Shown one piece after another: positions 41,889-51,863 of a stretch of DNA of 64,000 nt. A program made the position numbers and the translations under genes. The notes below the pieces were generated by a model that saw only the letters and a program-made list of their open reading frames with translations, was not told where the DNA came from and did no database searches. Each line of letters begins with the position of its first letter. Position 1 is the first letter of the stretch. This DNA comes from Streptomyces sp. CC53 (GTDB lineage Bacteria > Actinomycetota > Actinomycetes > Streptomycetales > Streptomycetaceae): assembly GCF_001865245.1 (NCBI RefSeq), contig NZ_MKXB01000151.1, positions 108,809 through 172,808 on the forward strand, given 5' to 3'.

Positions 41889-43817
41889 GTGGAAGCCCTG
41901 ACGACCGAAGACCCCGCCACGATCGGCCCCTTCCGCCTCCTCGGCAGGCTCGGCACCGGCGGCATGGGCCGCGTCTACCTGGCCCGCTCGGCGGGCGGCC
42001 GCACCGTCGCCGTCAAGGTGGTCCACCCCGAGCTGGCGGCGCAGGACGAGTTCCGGCGCCGGTTCGCCCGCGAGGTGGCCGCGCTGGAGAAGGTCGGCGG
42101 CACCGGCACCACACCCGTGCTGGGCGCCGACACGGAGGCGGAAGCCCCCTGGGTGGCGATCGGGTACGTGGCGGGCCCCTCCCTGAAGTCCGTGGTCGGC
42201 GCCGAGTACGGCCCGCTGCCGCCCGCCACCGTCCGCGCCCTCACCGCCGGAGTCGCCCGCGCCCTGGAGCGCGTCCACGCCGCCGGGCTGATCCACCGGG
42301 ACCTGAAGCCCGCGAACGTCCTCCTCGCCGTCGACGGGCCCCGCATCATCGACTTCGGCATCGCCCGCGCCGTCGACACCGTCACGGACGGCGGCCTGAC
42401 CAGCACCGGGGCCGTCGTCGGCTCGCCCGGGTTCATGTCGCCCGAGCAGGTGCGCGGCGAGCGGCTGACCCCGGCGTCGGACGTCTTCTGCCTCGGCTCC
42501 GTCCTGGCGTACGCGGCGACCGGCCGCGCCCCGTTCGGCACCGCCGACAGCGGGGTCCACGCCATGATGTTCCGCATCGCGCACGACGAGCCCGACCTGG
42601 CGGGGCTGCCGCCCGAACTGGACGGGCTCGTACGGCCCTGCCTCGCCAAGGACCCCGCCGACCGGCCGACCGCCGGCGAGCTGGCCGCCGCGGCCGACGA
42701 GGCCGCCGACGCCCCCACCACCCACGACGGCGCGCCGCACGGCACGTGGCTGCCCGCCGAGGTGCTCGCCGGGCTCGGCCGGCACGCCGCCCGACTGCTC
42801 GACGCGGACGGCGACCCGACGCCCACCGACCACCCGGCCGCACTCGACCCGCGCGCGGACACCCCGGCCGACCCGGGCCCGGCCCGAAGGCCCCGCAGGC
42901 CACGGCGCCGGACCCTGCTCGCCGGGGCCTGCGCGGCCCTCGCGCTCGCCCTCGGCGGCACGGCCCTCGCCGTCGCCTACTGGCCGGAGGGGGACGCCCC
43001 GGGCGGCAACGGCGAGGGGACGGACAGCACGGGCGGCATCGGCACGGGCGGCGGGAAGGAGGTGCCCGCAGCGTTCGCCGGGGCGTGGGAGGGCGCCGTC
43101 CGCGGCGCAGCCGACCACCCGCAGGAGACCCTGCGCATCGAGATCGGCCCCGGTGACACCACCGCCTCCTACAGCAACCTCACCGCCGACCGGCTGTGCC
43201 TGGGCCGCTCCGCCCTCACGGACAGCGGCAGCGACGGCCGGAGCATCACCCTGACCGGGAGCGACGTGACCCTCAGCCTGCCCGCCGAGCGCTGCACGCC
43301 CGCCCCGCGCCACACCCTGACCCTGCGCTCCGCACAGGTCCTCGAATGGCGGTCCGGCACGGCGAGCGCGACCCTCCGGAAGGTGGAGTCCGGCCCGGAG
43401 GTCGTACCGGACCGGTTCGTCGGCACCTGGGAGCGCAAAGCGGAGGAGGAGGTGCCGGACACCCCGCCGGACCTCTACGACGAGCGGCTCGTCATCACGC
43501 AGGGCCCGATCGGCGCCCCCGTGCTGCGACTGGTGCAGAGCAACCCCGAGCTGGACGAGGAGACCGGCGAGCGGACCGGCCGCACCCTCACCTGCGCGAG
43601 CACCGGCGTCCTCGCGGGCAGCGGGGACCTGGTGCTCGTCGGGCCGCTGCAACTGGACGCGGACGCGTCGGACAGGGAATGCCGGCCGAACTCCCTCAAC
43701 GCCGCGCCGAGCAGTCCCGGAGTGCTGAGGGTCGAGCGCGTCGACGGCGAGGAGCGGCTGCTGTCCGCCCCGTTCGGGGAGGACACGTCGTACGCCGTGT
43801 TCGCCCGCAAGTACTGA
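41889..43817 (+). CDS. membrane Ser/Thr protein kinase (Hanks type)
   Basis: A 642-residue kinase. Residues 14-270 form the catalytic domain: LGRLGTGGMGRVYLA (P-loop), VAVKVV (ATP lysine), HRDLKPANVLL, IIDFGIA and the activation-segment GSPGFMSPEQ. A linker rich in Asp, Pro and Arg follows. One membrane helix (TLLAGACAALALALGGTALAV) lies near residue 345. The extracytoplasmic part after a Gly-rich stretch has two similar beta-rich segments beginning AFAGAWEGAV and RFVGTWERKA, a probable duplicated sensor domain. There are no PASTA repeats. GTG 41889 has GAGG seven bases upstream. Confidence 0.9.
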   Translation: MEALTTEDPATIGPFRLLGRLGTGGMGRVYLARSAGGRTVAVKVVHPELAAQDEFRRRFAREVAALEKVGGTGTTPVLGADTEAEAPWVAIGYVAGPSLKSVVGAEYGPLPPATVRALTAGVARALERVHAAGLIHRDLKPANVLLAVDGPRIIDFGIARAVDTVTDGGLTSTGAVVGSPGFMSPEQVRGERLTPASDVFCLGSVLAYAATGRAPFGTADSGVHAMMFRIAHDEPDLAGLPPELDGLVRPCLAKDPADRPTAGELAAAADEAADAPTTHDGAPHGTWLPAEVLAGLGRHAARLLDADGDPTPTDHPAALDPRADTPADPGPARRPRRPRRRTLLAGACAALALALGGTALAVAYWPEGDAPGGNGEGTDSTGGIGTGGGKEVPAAFAGAWEGAVRGAADHPQETLRIEIGPGDTTASYSNLTADRLCLGRSALTDSGSDGRSITLTGSDVTLSLPAERCTPAPRHTLTLRSAQVLEWRSGTASATLRKVESGPEVVPDRFVGTWERKAEEEVPDTPPDLYDERLVITQGPIGAPVLRLVQSNPELDEETGERTGRTLTCASTGVLAGSGDLVLVGPLQLDADASDRECRPNSLNAAPSSPGVLRVERVDGEERLLSAPFGEDTSYAVFARKY

Positions 43818-43838
43818 GGAGCCGACGCACGCGACGAC

Positions 43839-43881
43839 GTGAGCGGAGGCCCGGGGGCAGTGCCCCCGGGCCTCCGCTCAC
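43839..43881 (+). terminator. 21-bp perfect palindrome after the kinase gene
   Basis: Positions 43839-43859 are exactly complementary to 43861-43881 with only one base (43860) between the arms. It lies 21 bases after the kinase stop. In RNA the central bases would open to form a small loop, still leaving a very strong stem. Confidence 0.88.
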
Positions 43882-43972
43882 GGCCTATCGGTCAGCCGGC
43901 CGGCCGGCTCACCGGCCGGCGGGCCGCACGGACCGTGCCCGCACGACCGCCACCACTGGCGCCACCAGCACC

Positions 43973-44028
43973 ACCGGCTACCGGCTACCGGCTACCGGCT
44001 ACCGGCTACCGGCTACCGGCTACCGGCT
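43973..44028. repeat. eight perfect copies of ACCGGCT, touching the purA stop codon
   Basis: Eight identical 7-bp units run head to tail. The last base of the array (44028) is also the last base of the purA stop codon on the minus strand, so the array forms the immediate 3' flank of purA. Confidence 0.95.
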
Positions 44029-45311
44029 CACAGGAACGAGTTGATCTCGATCGTCTCGTCGCGGCCCGGGCCGACGCCGATCGCGGAGATCGGCGCACCG
44101 GACATCTCCTCCAGCGCCTTGACGTACGCCTGGGCGTTCTTCGGCAGCTCGCCGAAGGTCTTGGCCTTCGAGATGTCCTCGGACCAACCGGGCAGGTACT
44201 CGTAGACGGGCTTCGCGTGGTGGAAGTCCGTCTGCGAGTACGGCAGCTCCTCCACACGCCGGCCGTCGATCTCGTACGCGACGCACACCGGGATCTGCTC
44301 CCAGCCGGTCAGCACGTCCAGCTTCGTGAGGAAGAAGTCGGTCAGGCCGTTCACGCGGGTCGCGTAGCGGGCGATGACCGCGTCGAACCAGCCGCAGCGG
44401 CGGTCACGGCCGGTGGTGACACCGCGCTCGCCGCCGATGCGCCGCAGCGCCTCGCCGTCCTCGTCGAAGAGCTCCGTCGGGAACGGGCCGGCGCCGACGC
44501 GGGTCGTGTACGCCTTCAGGATGCCGATGACGCGGCTGATCTTCGTCGGGCCGACGCCGGCACCGGTGCAGGCACCGCCGGAGGTCGGGTTCGACGAGGT
44601 CACGAAGGGGTACGTGCCGTGGTCGACGTCGAGGAGGGTGCCCTGACCGCCCTCGAAGAGGACGACCTTGCCCTCGTCGATGGCGTTGTTCAGGATCAGC
44701 GTGGTGTCCGCGACGTACGGCTTGATCTGCTCCGCGTACTGGAGCATCTCCTCCACGATCTTGGAGGACTCGATCGCCCGCCGGTTGTAGAGCTTGGCGA
44801 GGAGCTGGTTCTTGACCTCCAGGGCCGCCTCGACCTTCTGGTGGAGGATCGACTCGTCGTAGAGGTCCTGGACGCGGATGCCCACACGGTTGATCTTGTC
44901 GGCGTACGTCGGGCCGATGCCGCGACCGGTCGTGCCGATCTTGCGCTTGCCGAGGAACCGTTCCGTCACCTTGTCGAGGGTGACGTTGTACGGCGTGATC
45001 AGGTGCGCGTTGCCGCTGATCAGCAGCTTGCTGGTGTCCACGCCGCGATCGTTCAGCCCGCTCAGCTCGGAGAGCAGGACCGCCGGGTCGACGACGACAC
45101 CGTTTCCGATCACCGGGGTGCATCCCGGGGAGAGGATCCCGGAGGGAAGGAGGTGGAGCGCGTACTTCTGGTCGCCTACGACGACCGTGTGACCGGCGTT
45201 GTTACCGCCCTGGTAACGCACCACGTAGTCGACGGATCCACCGAGGAGGTCGGTGGCCTTTCCCTTGCCCTCGTCACCCCACTGAGCACCGAGCAGCACA
45301 AGTGCGGGCAC
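44028..45311 (-). CDS. purA: adenylosuccinate synthetase
   Basis: A 427-residue enzyme that joins IMP and aspartate with GTP to form adenylosuccinate, the first committed step to AMP. The GTP-binding N-terminus ([20 protein letters not shown]), the [13 protein letters not shown] substrate loop, [14 protein letters not shown] and the late [14 protein letters not shown] signature are intact. The length matches the family. GTG 45311 was chosen so that the conserved N-terminus is complete. It is divergent from the lipid-kinase-like gene, with 174 bases between them. The 3' end is unusual in abutting a perfect 7-bp tandem array. Confidence 0.97.
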   Translation of the reverse strand: MPALVLLGAQWGDEGKGKATDLLGGSVDYVVRYQGGNNAGHTVVVGDQKYALHLLPSGILSPGCTPVIGNGVVVDPAVLLSELSGLNDRGVDTSKLLISGNAHLITPYNVTLDKVTERFLGKRKIGTTGRGIGPTYADKINRVGIRVQDLYDESILHQKVEAALEVKNQLLAKLYNRRAIESSKIVEEMLQYAEQIKPYVADTTLILNNAIDEGKVVLFEGGQGTLLDVDHGTYPFVTSSNPTSGGACTGAGVGPTKISRVIGILKAYTTRVGAGPFPTELFDEDGEALRRIGGERGVTTGRDRRCGWFDAVIARYATRVNGLTDFFLTKLDVLTGWEQIPVCVAYEIDGRRVEELPYSQTDFHHAKPVYEYLPGWSEDISKAKTFGELPKNAQAYVKALEEMSGAPISAIGVGPGRDETIEINSFL

Positions 45312-45485
45312 AGGCGTACACCCCTTCCGGGCGGGGCATGTCCAAGGCCAGGGGCGCAAAACGTCGTACGGCGGTGTACGACAGCAGCCTGGAACCGCTG
45401 AACCGGTGCCCCGGAATAGACGAAGCCCCTGGCTCGACGGCGCAAGGGGCTCTTGCACAAAGATGCTACCCGAGGAAGGACCGAG

Positions 45486-46343
45486 GTGTCGGCTCCCGAC
45501 CAGCTCCTGGTGGTCATCGACCCGGTCGCCCGCCGCTGTGACGGCGAGTCCGTGCGGATCGCGAAGGACGTGTTGTGCGGCGGCGCCGCCGCGAAGGTGT
45601 GCCTGCCGGCGACCCCGCAGGAGTTCGCGCGGGCACTGGCCCGGCGCGGTGGCCGGCGGCCCGTGGTCGTCGGCGACGACCGGGCACTGGTGCACGCCGT
45701 GCGGCTGCTGCACCGGGACGGCGAGCTGGACGGGGAGCCCCTGGCGCTGGTGCCGGTCGGGCCGGACGACACGGTGCGGCTCGCGGCGGCGCTGGGTGCG
45801 CCGCTGGGCGCGGTGACGGCGGCGCGGGCGGTGCTGGACGGGGTGGAGCGGCGGCTGGACCTGCTGGTGGACGAGCACGGCGGGGTCGTGGTGGGCGGGC
45901 TGCGCATCCCCGACGGGACGGCCGCGGCGGTGCCGGACGCACCGGAGGACCCTACGCACACGGTGTGGGGTACGGCGAGGACCCTGGTCCGCACCCTGGT
46001 GGGCCCGCAGCCGGCCGCGGCACCCCGGGTGCCGCAGATGCGGGGGCACCGGCTGCGCGTGGAGGCGGACGGGCGGGTGGTCTGCGACGTGGAGGATCCG
46101 GTGGAGGGCGTGGCGGTGACGGCGGAGGACGGCGTCGCGGTGGTGGAGGTGCACCCGCGCGCCGGGGCACCGGTCCGGCACACCGCGCGGGCGGTCCGCG
46201 TCTCGGCCGCGCCCGGCGCGGACTTCCGCTACCACGCGGACGGGCAGGTCAGGGGCCCGCTGGAGACCCGCACATGGACGCTGCACGCCGCGTCCTGGTC
46301 CCTGCTGGTCCCGTCCCCGGCGCTCGCCCCGGAAGCCCCCTGA
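45486..46343 (+). CDS. diacylglycerol kinase catalytic-domain-like protein
   Basis: A 285-residue protein. The first half is similar to the diacylglycerol/sphingosine kinase catalytic domain ([40 protein letters not shown], then [20 protein letters not shown]). The usual GGDGT is replaced by GDDRA and PxGTxND by PVGPDDT, so catalytic competence is uncertain. The second half is beta-rich ([20 protein letters not shown]). GTG 45486 has GAGGAAGG upstream. A position next to purA is common in Streptomyces, as I recall it. Confidence 0.78.
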   Translation: MSAPDQLLVVIDPVARRCDGESVRIAKDVLCGGAAAKVCLPATPQEFARALARRGGRRPVVVGDDRALVHAVRLLHRDGELDGEPLALVPVGPDDTVRLAAALGAPLGAVTAARAVLDGVERRLDLLVDEHGGVVVGGLRIPDGTAAAVPDAPEDPTHTVWGTARTLVRTLVGPQPAAAPRVPQMRGHRLRVEADGRVVCDVEDPVEGVAVTAEDGVAVVEVHPRAGAPVRHTARAVRVSAAPGADFRYHADGQVRGPLETRTWTLHAASWSLLVPSPALAPEAP

Positions 46344-46943
46344 CCCACGGCCTCGCCCCGGAAGCCCGCCGACTGACCGCGTCGGCGCTGCTGCCGCTCT
46401 GACCCGCCGGGTCGGCGCTGCCACTGCCCCAGCCTGCACGTCGAAACCCCCACCAGCCCGGCCGGCCCCACCGAGACGGCCACGGCCGCCGCTCCGGCCC
46501 ACCGCCGCTGCTCCAGCTTGCGGCTCAGCGCCGTCGTTCCGCTCTCCCGGGGGCAGGGCCATCAGGGCCGCCGCGGGGCCCCGGGCCCGCCGGTCTTGTG
46601 GACCGCCCCGGTCGCCGCGGGCCGGTGGTCTTCGACCGTGTCCCGCCGCCGCGCGCCCCTCGGCGTGCCGGCCCGCCCCGCTGCCCGGTCGCCCTGCCGG
46701 CCCGCACCCGTCGCCAGGCGAACCGGACCCGCGGGGCCCGCCGGGCTCACCAAGGGCCGGCCGGCCTACGCCCCACCCCAGGTCACCACGAGCACACCGG
46801 CCCTCCGGCCCCGCCCCGGTCACCGACGGGTACACCGACCCCGCGGCCACACCCCGGCCACGGCGGGGGCATCGCCCCTCCGGCCCCGCCCGGTCGCCGA
46901 CGGGGACCGCCGTCCTGGCCGGCCCGGTCGCCCTCGGCGGGCG
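46344..46943. other. 600-bp gene-free region between convergent genes
   Basis: It holds a 16-bp direct repeat (CTCGCCCCGGAAGCCC at 46323-46338, which begins inside the previous gene, and at 46352-46367). The rest is very GC-rich sequence. Frames here translate to Arg/Pro/Ala-rich strings with no domain pattern, and I call no gene. Confidence 0.6.
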
Positions 46944-47450
46944 TCAGCCCGCCTTGCGGGCCCGCCAGCGGGCCATGATCTGGGTCATCTCCTGGTGCAG
47001 GAACGCGAAGAACTCGGCCGTCTCGGCGATCCGGTCGCCCGCGGGCGTGCCCCGCCCCAGGGTGTCGGCGCCTTCGCGCAGGGTGTTCTCCCAGCGGGTC
47101 AGCACCTGGTCCCGCCGGGTGAAGACCTCGTACCACATCTCCTCGTGCAGGACGTACCGCTCGCGGCGCGAGCCGGGGTCCCGCTCGCGGCCGATCATGC
47201 TGACCTGCGTCAGGTACCGGACCGCTCCCGACACGGCGGCCGGGCTGATCCGGAGCCGCTCCGCCAGCTCGGCGGAGGTGAGGGCTCCGGTCTCGGAGAC
47301 CAGCAGCGCCGCGAAGACACGGGACGCCATGCGCGGCATGCCGGCCTGCGCGAGTTCGCCGGCGAAGCGTTCGAGGAAGCGGCCGACCGCCCCCTCGCCC
47401 CGCCCGCCGTCCGCCGCGGTGTCGTACGCCGTCTCGCCCGTGCTCCCCAT
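46944..47450 (-). CDS. GbsR/MarR family transcriptional regulator
   Basis: A 168-residue regulator with a winged helix-turn-helix (GALTSAELAERLRISPAAVS, then GAVRYLTQVSMIGRERDPGS) and a C-terminal dimerisation helix (FFAFLHQEMTQIMARWRARK). This is the pattern of GbsR-like MarR proteins that sit divergently next to ABC exporters. The ABC transporter genes begin 100 bases away on the other strand. A perfect palindrome in the shared promoter region is the probable operator, so the protein likely represses the exporter and itself until a ligand binds. Confidence 0.9.
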   Translation of the reverse strand: MGSTGETAYDTAADGGRGEGAVGRFLERFAGELAQAGMPRMASRVFAALLVSETGALTSAELAERLRISPAAVSGAVRYLTQVSMIGRERDPGSRRERYVLHEEMWYEVFTRRDQVLTRWENTLREGADTLGRGTPAGDRIAETAEFFAFLHQEMTQIMARWRARKAG

Positions 47451-47516
47451 GCGCCCATCGTCTCCCGTCGTCCGGAGCGTCCCGCCACGACCCCCGATTT
47501 TATACAGTTCCTTAAC

Positions 47517-47545
47517 TTCACAAGTTTGTGAACGTCGCTTAGCGT
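47517..47545 (+). promoter_or_regulatory. operator/promoter of the ABC exporter, probably leaderless
   Basis: TTCACAA-GT-TTGTGAA (47517-47532) is a perfect palindrome. Its left part TTCACA can act as a -35, and TAGCGT (47540-47545) is 17 bases further on. Only six bases separate that -10 from ATG 47552, so transcription would begin at or next to the start codon, giving a leaderless message. This agrees with the lack of a Shine-Dalgarno sequence. The region is AT-rich compared with its surroundings. Confidence 0.7.
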
Positions 47546-47551
47546 CGAAGC

Positions 47552-48448
47552 ATGACGAACGCCATCACCGTCGCCGGACTGCACAAGTCCTTCGGGCGCA
47601 CGCACGCGCTGGCCGGTCTCGACCTGACCGTCTCGACCGGCGAGGTCCACGGCTTCCTCGGCCCCAACGGCTCCGGCAAGTCCACCGCCATCCGCGTCCT
47701 CCTCGGCCTCCTGCGGGCCGACTCCGGCGAGACGCGGCTGCTCGGCCGCGACCCCTGGCGGGACGCCGTCGAGCTGCACCGGCGGGTGGCGTACGTCCCC
47801 GGGGACGTGACCCTGTGGCGCAACCTGTCCGGCGGGGAGGTCATCGACCTGTACGGCAGACTGCGCGGCGGCCTCGACCCGGCGCGGCGCGCCGACCTGA
47901 TCGAGCGCTTCGAGCTGGACCCGACGAAGAAGGGCCGCACGTACTCCAAGGGCAACCGCCAGAAGGTGGCCCTGGTCGCGGCCCTTGCGTCCGACGTGGA
48001 CCTGCTGATCCTGGACGAGCCGACGAGCGGCCTCGACCCGCTCATGGAGGGCGTCTTCCAGGACTGCGTCCGCGAGGAGCAGGCCCGGGGCCGCACGGTC
48101 CTGCTCTCCTCGCACATCCTCAGCGAGGTGGAGAGCCTCTGCGACCGGGTCAGCATCATCCGCAAGGGCGTCACCGTGGAGTCGGGCTCCCTGGCCGAGC
48201 TGCGCCACCTGACCCGCACCAGCGTCGAAGCCGAGCTGGCCGCGCCGCCCGACGGCCTCACCCACCTGCCCGGCGTCCACGACCTGGCGGTCGACGGCCA
48301 CCGGGTCCGGCTCCAGGTCGACTCCGACAAACTGGACGCGGTGCTGCGCTCGCTCACCGCGTCGGGCGTGCGGTCGCTGGTCAGCTCGCCGCCCACGCTG
48401 GAGGAGCTGTTCCTGCGCCACTACGAGGACGGGGAGGCCACCCGATGA
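47552..48448 (+). CDS. ABC transporter ATP-binding protein
   Basis: A 298-residue ATPase. It has Walker [17 protein letters not shown] (about residues 38-53), a signature region [16 protein letters not shown], Walker [15 protein letters not shown] and the switch histidine in [11 protein letters not shown]. The signature is SKGNRQK in place of the common LSGGQ-type motif, as is usual in the drug/polyketide-exporter subgroup. A C-terminal extension (about 215-298) may contact the permease. The permease gene overlaps by four bases. No ribosome-binding site is visible, fitting leaderless translation. Confidence 0.95.
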   Translation: MTNAITVAGLHKSFGRTHALAGLDLTVSTGEVHGFLGPNGSGKSTAIRVLLGLLRADSGETRLLGRDPWRDAVELHRRVAYVPGDVTLWRNLSGGEVIDLYGRLRGGLDPARRADLIERFELDPTKKGRTYSKGNRQKVALVAALASDVDLLILDEPTSGLDPLMEGVFQDCVREEQARGRTVLLSSHILSEVESLCDRVSIIRKGVTVESGSLAELRHLTRTSVEAELAAPPDGLTHLPGVHDLAVDGHRVRLQVDSDKLDAVLRSLTASGVRSLVSSPPTLEELFLRHYEDGEATR

Positions 48449-50046
48449 CCGCCGTGGCCCTGGCCCCGGGGCGGCCCCGGCACCTGGCGGGCACGGGCGC
48501 GCTGCTGCGGCTCGCACTGCGCCGCGACCGGGTGATGCTGCCGCTGTGGGTGCTGGTGCTCGGCACGATGGTGGTGAGCGGCGGCGGCTCCATCGAGGCG
48601 CTGTACGACACCCCGGAGTCCCGCGCCCGGCTCGCGCAGTCCATGTCGGCGAACACCTCGCTGCGCTCCCTCTACGGCCCGGTCTTCGGGGACTCCGTCG
48701 GCGCGCTGGTCGCGTGGCGGTTCGGCGTCTTCGCGGCGACGCTCGCCGCCGTGATGAGCCTGGTCGTCGTCGTGCGGCACACCCGCGAGGAGGAGGAGAC
48801 GGGCCGGCAGGAGCTGCTGTCGTCGGCGATGGTGGGCCGCCGGGCCCCGCTGACGGCGGCCCTCCTGGCGGCGCTCGTCGCGAACACGGCGCTCACGCTG
48901 ATCATCACCGTGGGCCTGGCCGGCAGGGGCGCCGCCGGCGCCCTGGCGCTCGGGCTGGCCGTGGGCCTGACCGGCATGGTCTTCGCGACGATGGCGGCGA
49001 TCGTCGCACAGGCGACGGAGAGCGCGCGGCTCGCCAAGGGCGCGACGTCGGCGGTGCTCGGCCTCGCGTTCCTGCTGCGAGCCGCCGGCGACGCGGGGGA
49101 GGACGCGGGCGGCTCGCCGCTGACCTGGCTGTCCCCCGTCGGCTGGGCCGAGAACGTGCGGGCCTTCGCCGGGGACCGCTGGTGGGTGCTGCTGCTGTCC
49201 GCCGCCGCGGTCGTGGCGCAGGGCGTCGCCGCGTACGTGCTGACGGGCCGCCGCGACATCGGCATGAGCTTCGTCCCGGCCCGTCCCGGCCCCGCCGAGG
49301 GGCGGCTCGCGACCGCGGGCGGCCTCGCCTGGCGGCTCCAGCGCGGCAGCCTGATCGGCTGGACGCTGGGCTTCCTCGTGGCGGGGCTGGTGTTCGGCGG
49401 CATGGTCGAGGGCGCCGCCGACCTCGTCGGTGACAACCCGCAGGCCCGCGAGATCTTCGAGCGGGTGGGCGGGGCACAGGCCCTGACGGACGCCTTCCTG
49501 GGGGCGCTGCTGGGCATGTTCGGCATGGTCGCGTCGCTGTACGCGGTCGCCGCGGTGCTGCGGCTGCACGGCGAGGAGACCTCGCAGCGGGCCGAGCCGG
49601 TGCTCGGATGCGCCGTGGGACGGTTGCAATGGGCGGCCGGTCACCTGCTGATCGCGTTCGCGGGACCGGTGCTGATCATGGCCGTGGCCGGGGTCGGCAT
49701 GTACCTCACGTACGGCAGGGACCTCGGCCCGGTCCTGGGCACGGCGGCGGTGCAGCTCCCCGCCGTGTGGCTGCTGGGCTCCCTCGCCGTCCTGCTGCAC
49801 GGCGCGTTCCCGAAGGCCGCGGTGGGCGCGTGGGGGGTGGCGGGCCTGTCGCTGGCGATCGGCTGGATCGGTCCGGCGCTGAACCTGCCGCAGGCCGTGC
49901 TGAACCTGTCCCCGTTCGGCCACCTGCCGAAGCTGCCGGGCGCGGACATGGCGTGGCCGCCGGTGGTGGTCCTGCTGGTCCTGGCGGCGGCGCTGACGGC
50001 CGCGGGCCTGGTGGGGCTGCGCCGCCGCGACCTCGTCACGTCGTGA
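48445..50046 (+). CDS. ABC-2 type exporter permease (polyketide-exporter family)
   Basis: A 533-residue integral membrane protein with about twelve hydrophobic segments in two similar halves, which begin [20 protein letters not shown] and [20 protein letters not shown]. This double-length form is typical of the COG3559-type 'exporter of polyketide antibiotics' permeases. It is translationally coupled (ATGA) to the ATPase gene. The substrate is unknown. Regulation by the divergent GbsR/MarR gene suggests a toxic or drug-like ligand. Confidence 0.9.
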   Translation: MTAVALAPGRPRHLAGTGALLRLALRRDRVMLPLWVLVLGTMVVSGGGSIEALYDTPESRARLAQSMSANTSLRSLYGPVFGDSVGALVAWRFGVFAATLAAVMSLVVVVRHTREEEETGRQELLSSAMVGRRAPLTAALLAALVANTALTLIITVGLAGRGAAGALALGLAVGLTGMVFATMAAIVAQATESARLAKGATSAVLGLAFLLRAAGDAGEDAGGSPLTWLSPVGWAENVRAFAGDRWWVLLLSAAAVVAQGVAAYVLTGRRDIGMSFVPARPGPAEGRLATAGGLAWRLQRGSLIGWTLGFLVAGLVFGGMVEGAADLVGDNPQAREIFERVGGAQALTDAFLGALLGMFGMVASLYAVAAVLRLHGEETSQRAEPVLGCAVGRLQWAAGHLLIAFAGPVLIMAVAGVGMYLTYGRDLGPVLGTAAVQLPAVWLLGSLAVLLHGAFPKAAVGAWGVAGLSLAIGWIGPALNLPQAVLNLSPFGHLPKLPGADMAWPPVVVLLVLAAALTAAGLVGLRRRDLVTS

Positions 50047-50295
50047 CGGCCCGGGCGGGGCGGTAGGCGTGCGGGGGCGCGGCTCACGGGGCGGCGCGCG
50101 GCGCGGCTGCTCACGGCGTGCCTCGTGTTGCGGCAGCGCACACGGAGGCGGTGCACGGCGTGGCGGCCCGGGCGGATACGGCTCGCGTGCGGCGCACGTG
50201 GGGGCGGCTCACGGGGCGTTGCGCGGCGCGGCGGCTCGCGCGGGCACGGCTCGCGCGGGGGCGGACCCTGCCGTGCCGCCCCCGCTCTCGGCGGC

Positions 50296-51501
50296 TCACG
50301 GGGTGACGAGCAGTTCCTTCAGCCCGCGGATCACGTAGCCGCCCTGCCACTGCGGCTCCCGCACGAGCCGCAGCGCGGGAGCCCGCCGCAGGAGCTCGCC
50401 GAAGGACGCGGTGAGCTCCAGACGGGCGAGCGGCGCGCCGAGGCAGTAGTGGATGCCCGCCCCGAAGGCGAGGTGGGGGTTGTCGGCCCGCCCGAGGTCC
50501 AGGCGGTCGGGGTCGGAGAACCGGGCGGGGTCGCGGTGGGCGGACCCGAAGAGCAGGGCGACCTCGGAGCCGCGCGGCACCGTCACGTCCCCGATCTCGA
50601 TGTCGTCCAGGACCCAGCGCTCGAACATCTGCAAGGGCGTGTCGTAGCGCAGCAGTTCCTCCACGGCCGTGGACAACGCCACCTCGCCGGAGCGCAGCGC
50701 GGCGAGCTGCTCGGGGTGGCGCAGCAGCGTCCACCAGCCGTTGGCCGTGGTGTTGACGGTGGCCTCGTGCCCGGCGTTCAGCAGCAGCACGCAGGTGGAC
50801 ACCATCTCCTGCTCGCTGAGCCGGTCACCGCCGTCGTGGGCGGCGACCAGCGCGGAGACCAGGTCGTCCCCCGGGTCCTTCCGGCGGGCGGCGATCAGCT
50901 CCCGCAGGTACGCGGAGAACTCGACGGACGCGGTGACGGCCCGCCGCGCCGTCTCCTCGTCCGGGCGCAGCTCGAACATCCCGCAGATGTCCGCCGACCA
51001 GGGCCGCAGCAGATGCCGGTCGCCCGCCGGAATGCCGAGCATCTCCGCGATGACCGCCACGGGCAGCGGCTCCGCGACCCGCGCGAGCAGGTCGCCTCCC
51101 CCGTCCGCCACGAACGCCTCGACGAGTTCGGCGGCCAGCCGCTCCACGGTCGGCTTCAGCCGCTCCACGGTCCGGGGCGTGAACGCCTTGGACACGAGCC
51201 GCCGGATCCTCGTGTGGTCGGGGCCCTCCAGGTCCAGCAGCCCGTGGCCGTTCAGCACGTGGAACGGCTCGTGCTCGGGTGGCGGCGGGGTGCGCCCGAA
51301 CTCCTCGTGGCCGAAGCGGTGCAGGTACGTCCGCCCCAGCCGCCGGTCCCGCAGCAGCGCGGACACGTCCGCGTGGTGGGGGACGAGGTACTGGCCGCTC
51401 GCCGGGAACCAGTGCACGCGCCCCGCGGCGCGGAGCTCCTCGTACGCGGGGTACGGGTCCGCGACGAAGGCGGGCGACCAGGGGTCGAATGCGGTGTCCA
51501 T
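50296..51501 (-). CDS. cytochrome P450
   Basis: A 401-residue class I bacterial P450. The I-helix reads LLNAGHEATVN, the ExxR motif is in EELLRY, and the haem-ligand loop is FGAGIHYCLGAPLARLE. The I-helix alcohol that normally follows the acidic residue is Ala here (AGHEAT), as in EryF-type hydroxylases where the substrate helps proton delivery. No ferredoxin or reductase gene is adjacent. ATG 51501 fits the family length. The gene follows the ABC exporter but on the opposite strand. Confidence 0.95.
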   Translation of the reverse strand: MDTAFDPWSPAFVADPYPAYEELRAAGRVHWFPASGQYLVPHHADVSALLRDRRLGRTYLHRFGHEEFGRTPPPPEHEPFHVLNGHGLLDLEGPDHTRIRRLVSKAFTPRTVERLKPTVERLAAELVEAFVADGGGDLLARVAEPLPVAVIAEMLGIPAGDRHLLRPWSADICGMFELRPDEETARRAVTASVEFSAYLRELIAARRKDPGDDLVSALVAAHDGGDRLSEQEMVSTCVLLLNAGHEATVNTTANGWWTLLRHPEQLAALRSGEVALSTAVEELLRYDTPLQMFERWVLDDIEIGDVTVPRGSEVALLFGSAHRDPARFSDPDRLDLGRADNPHLAFGAGIHYCLGAPLARLELTASFGELLRRAPALRLVREPQWQGGYVIRGLKELLVTP

Positions 51502-51863
51502 GCCGGGACGGTACTCCCCCGCCCCGCCGCACGGACCGGGCCTGCACCACATCCCGCACAGCACACCCGGGCGCCGCGTCCGCCCGGCTCCCGCTACGAG
51601 ACGCGCCCGCGCGACTCCCACACGCCACGGAACCGCGCCACTCCCGCACGAGACGCGCCCGCGGCGCCCGCCGGGACCCGTCCGCGCGGCTCCGGCCCTC
51701 GGCGGACCCACACGACCCCCACACGCCACGGACCCGCGCCGCCCCCGCACGCCACGGACCCACGCCGTCCCCGCACGAGACGGGCCCGTGCGACTCCCGC
51801 ACGCCCCAGAGCTGTCCGCCGGCGCCAGGGACCCGCGCCGCTCCCGCACGGGGCGGGCCCGCG
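51502..51863. other. gene-free region with degenerate repeats
   Basis: This 362-bp stretch between the P450 start and the response-regulator stop contains irregular repeated phrases such as CGCACGAGACG, ACGCCACGGACCC and ACTCCCGCACG. No gene is visible. The P450 promoter should be at its left end. Confidence 0.6.

Noticed and set aside
46518-47531. Plus-strand frame in the purA-to-GbsR gap
   Set aside because: It runs antisense through the GbsR gene and has no coding-like composition in the gap.
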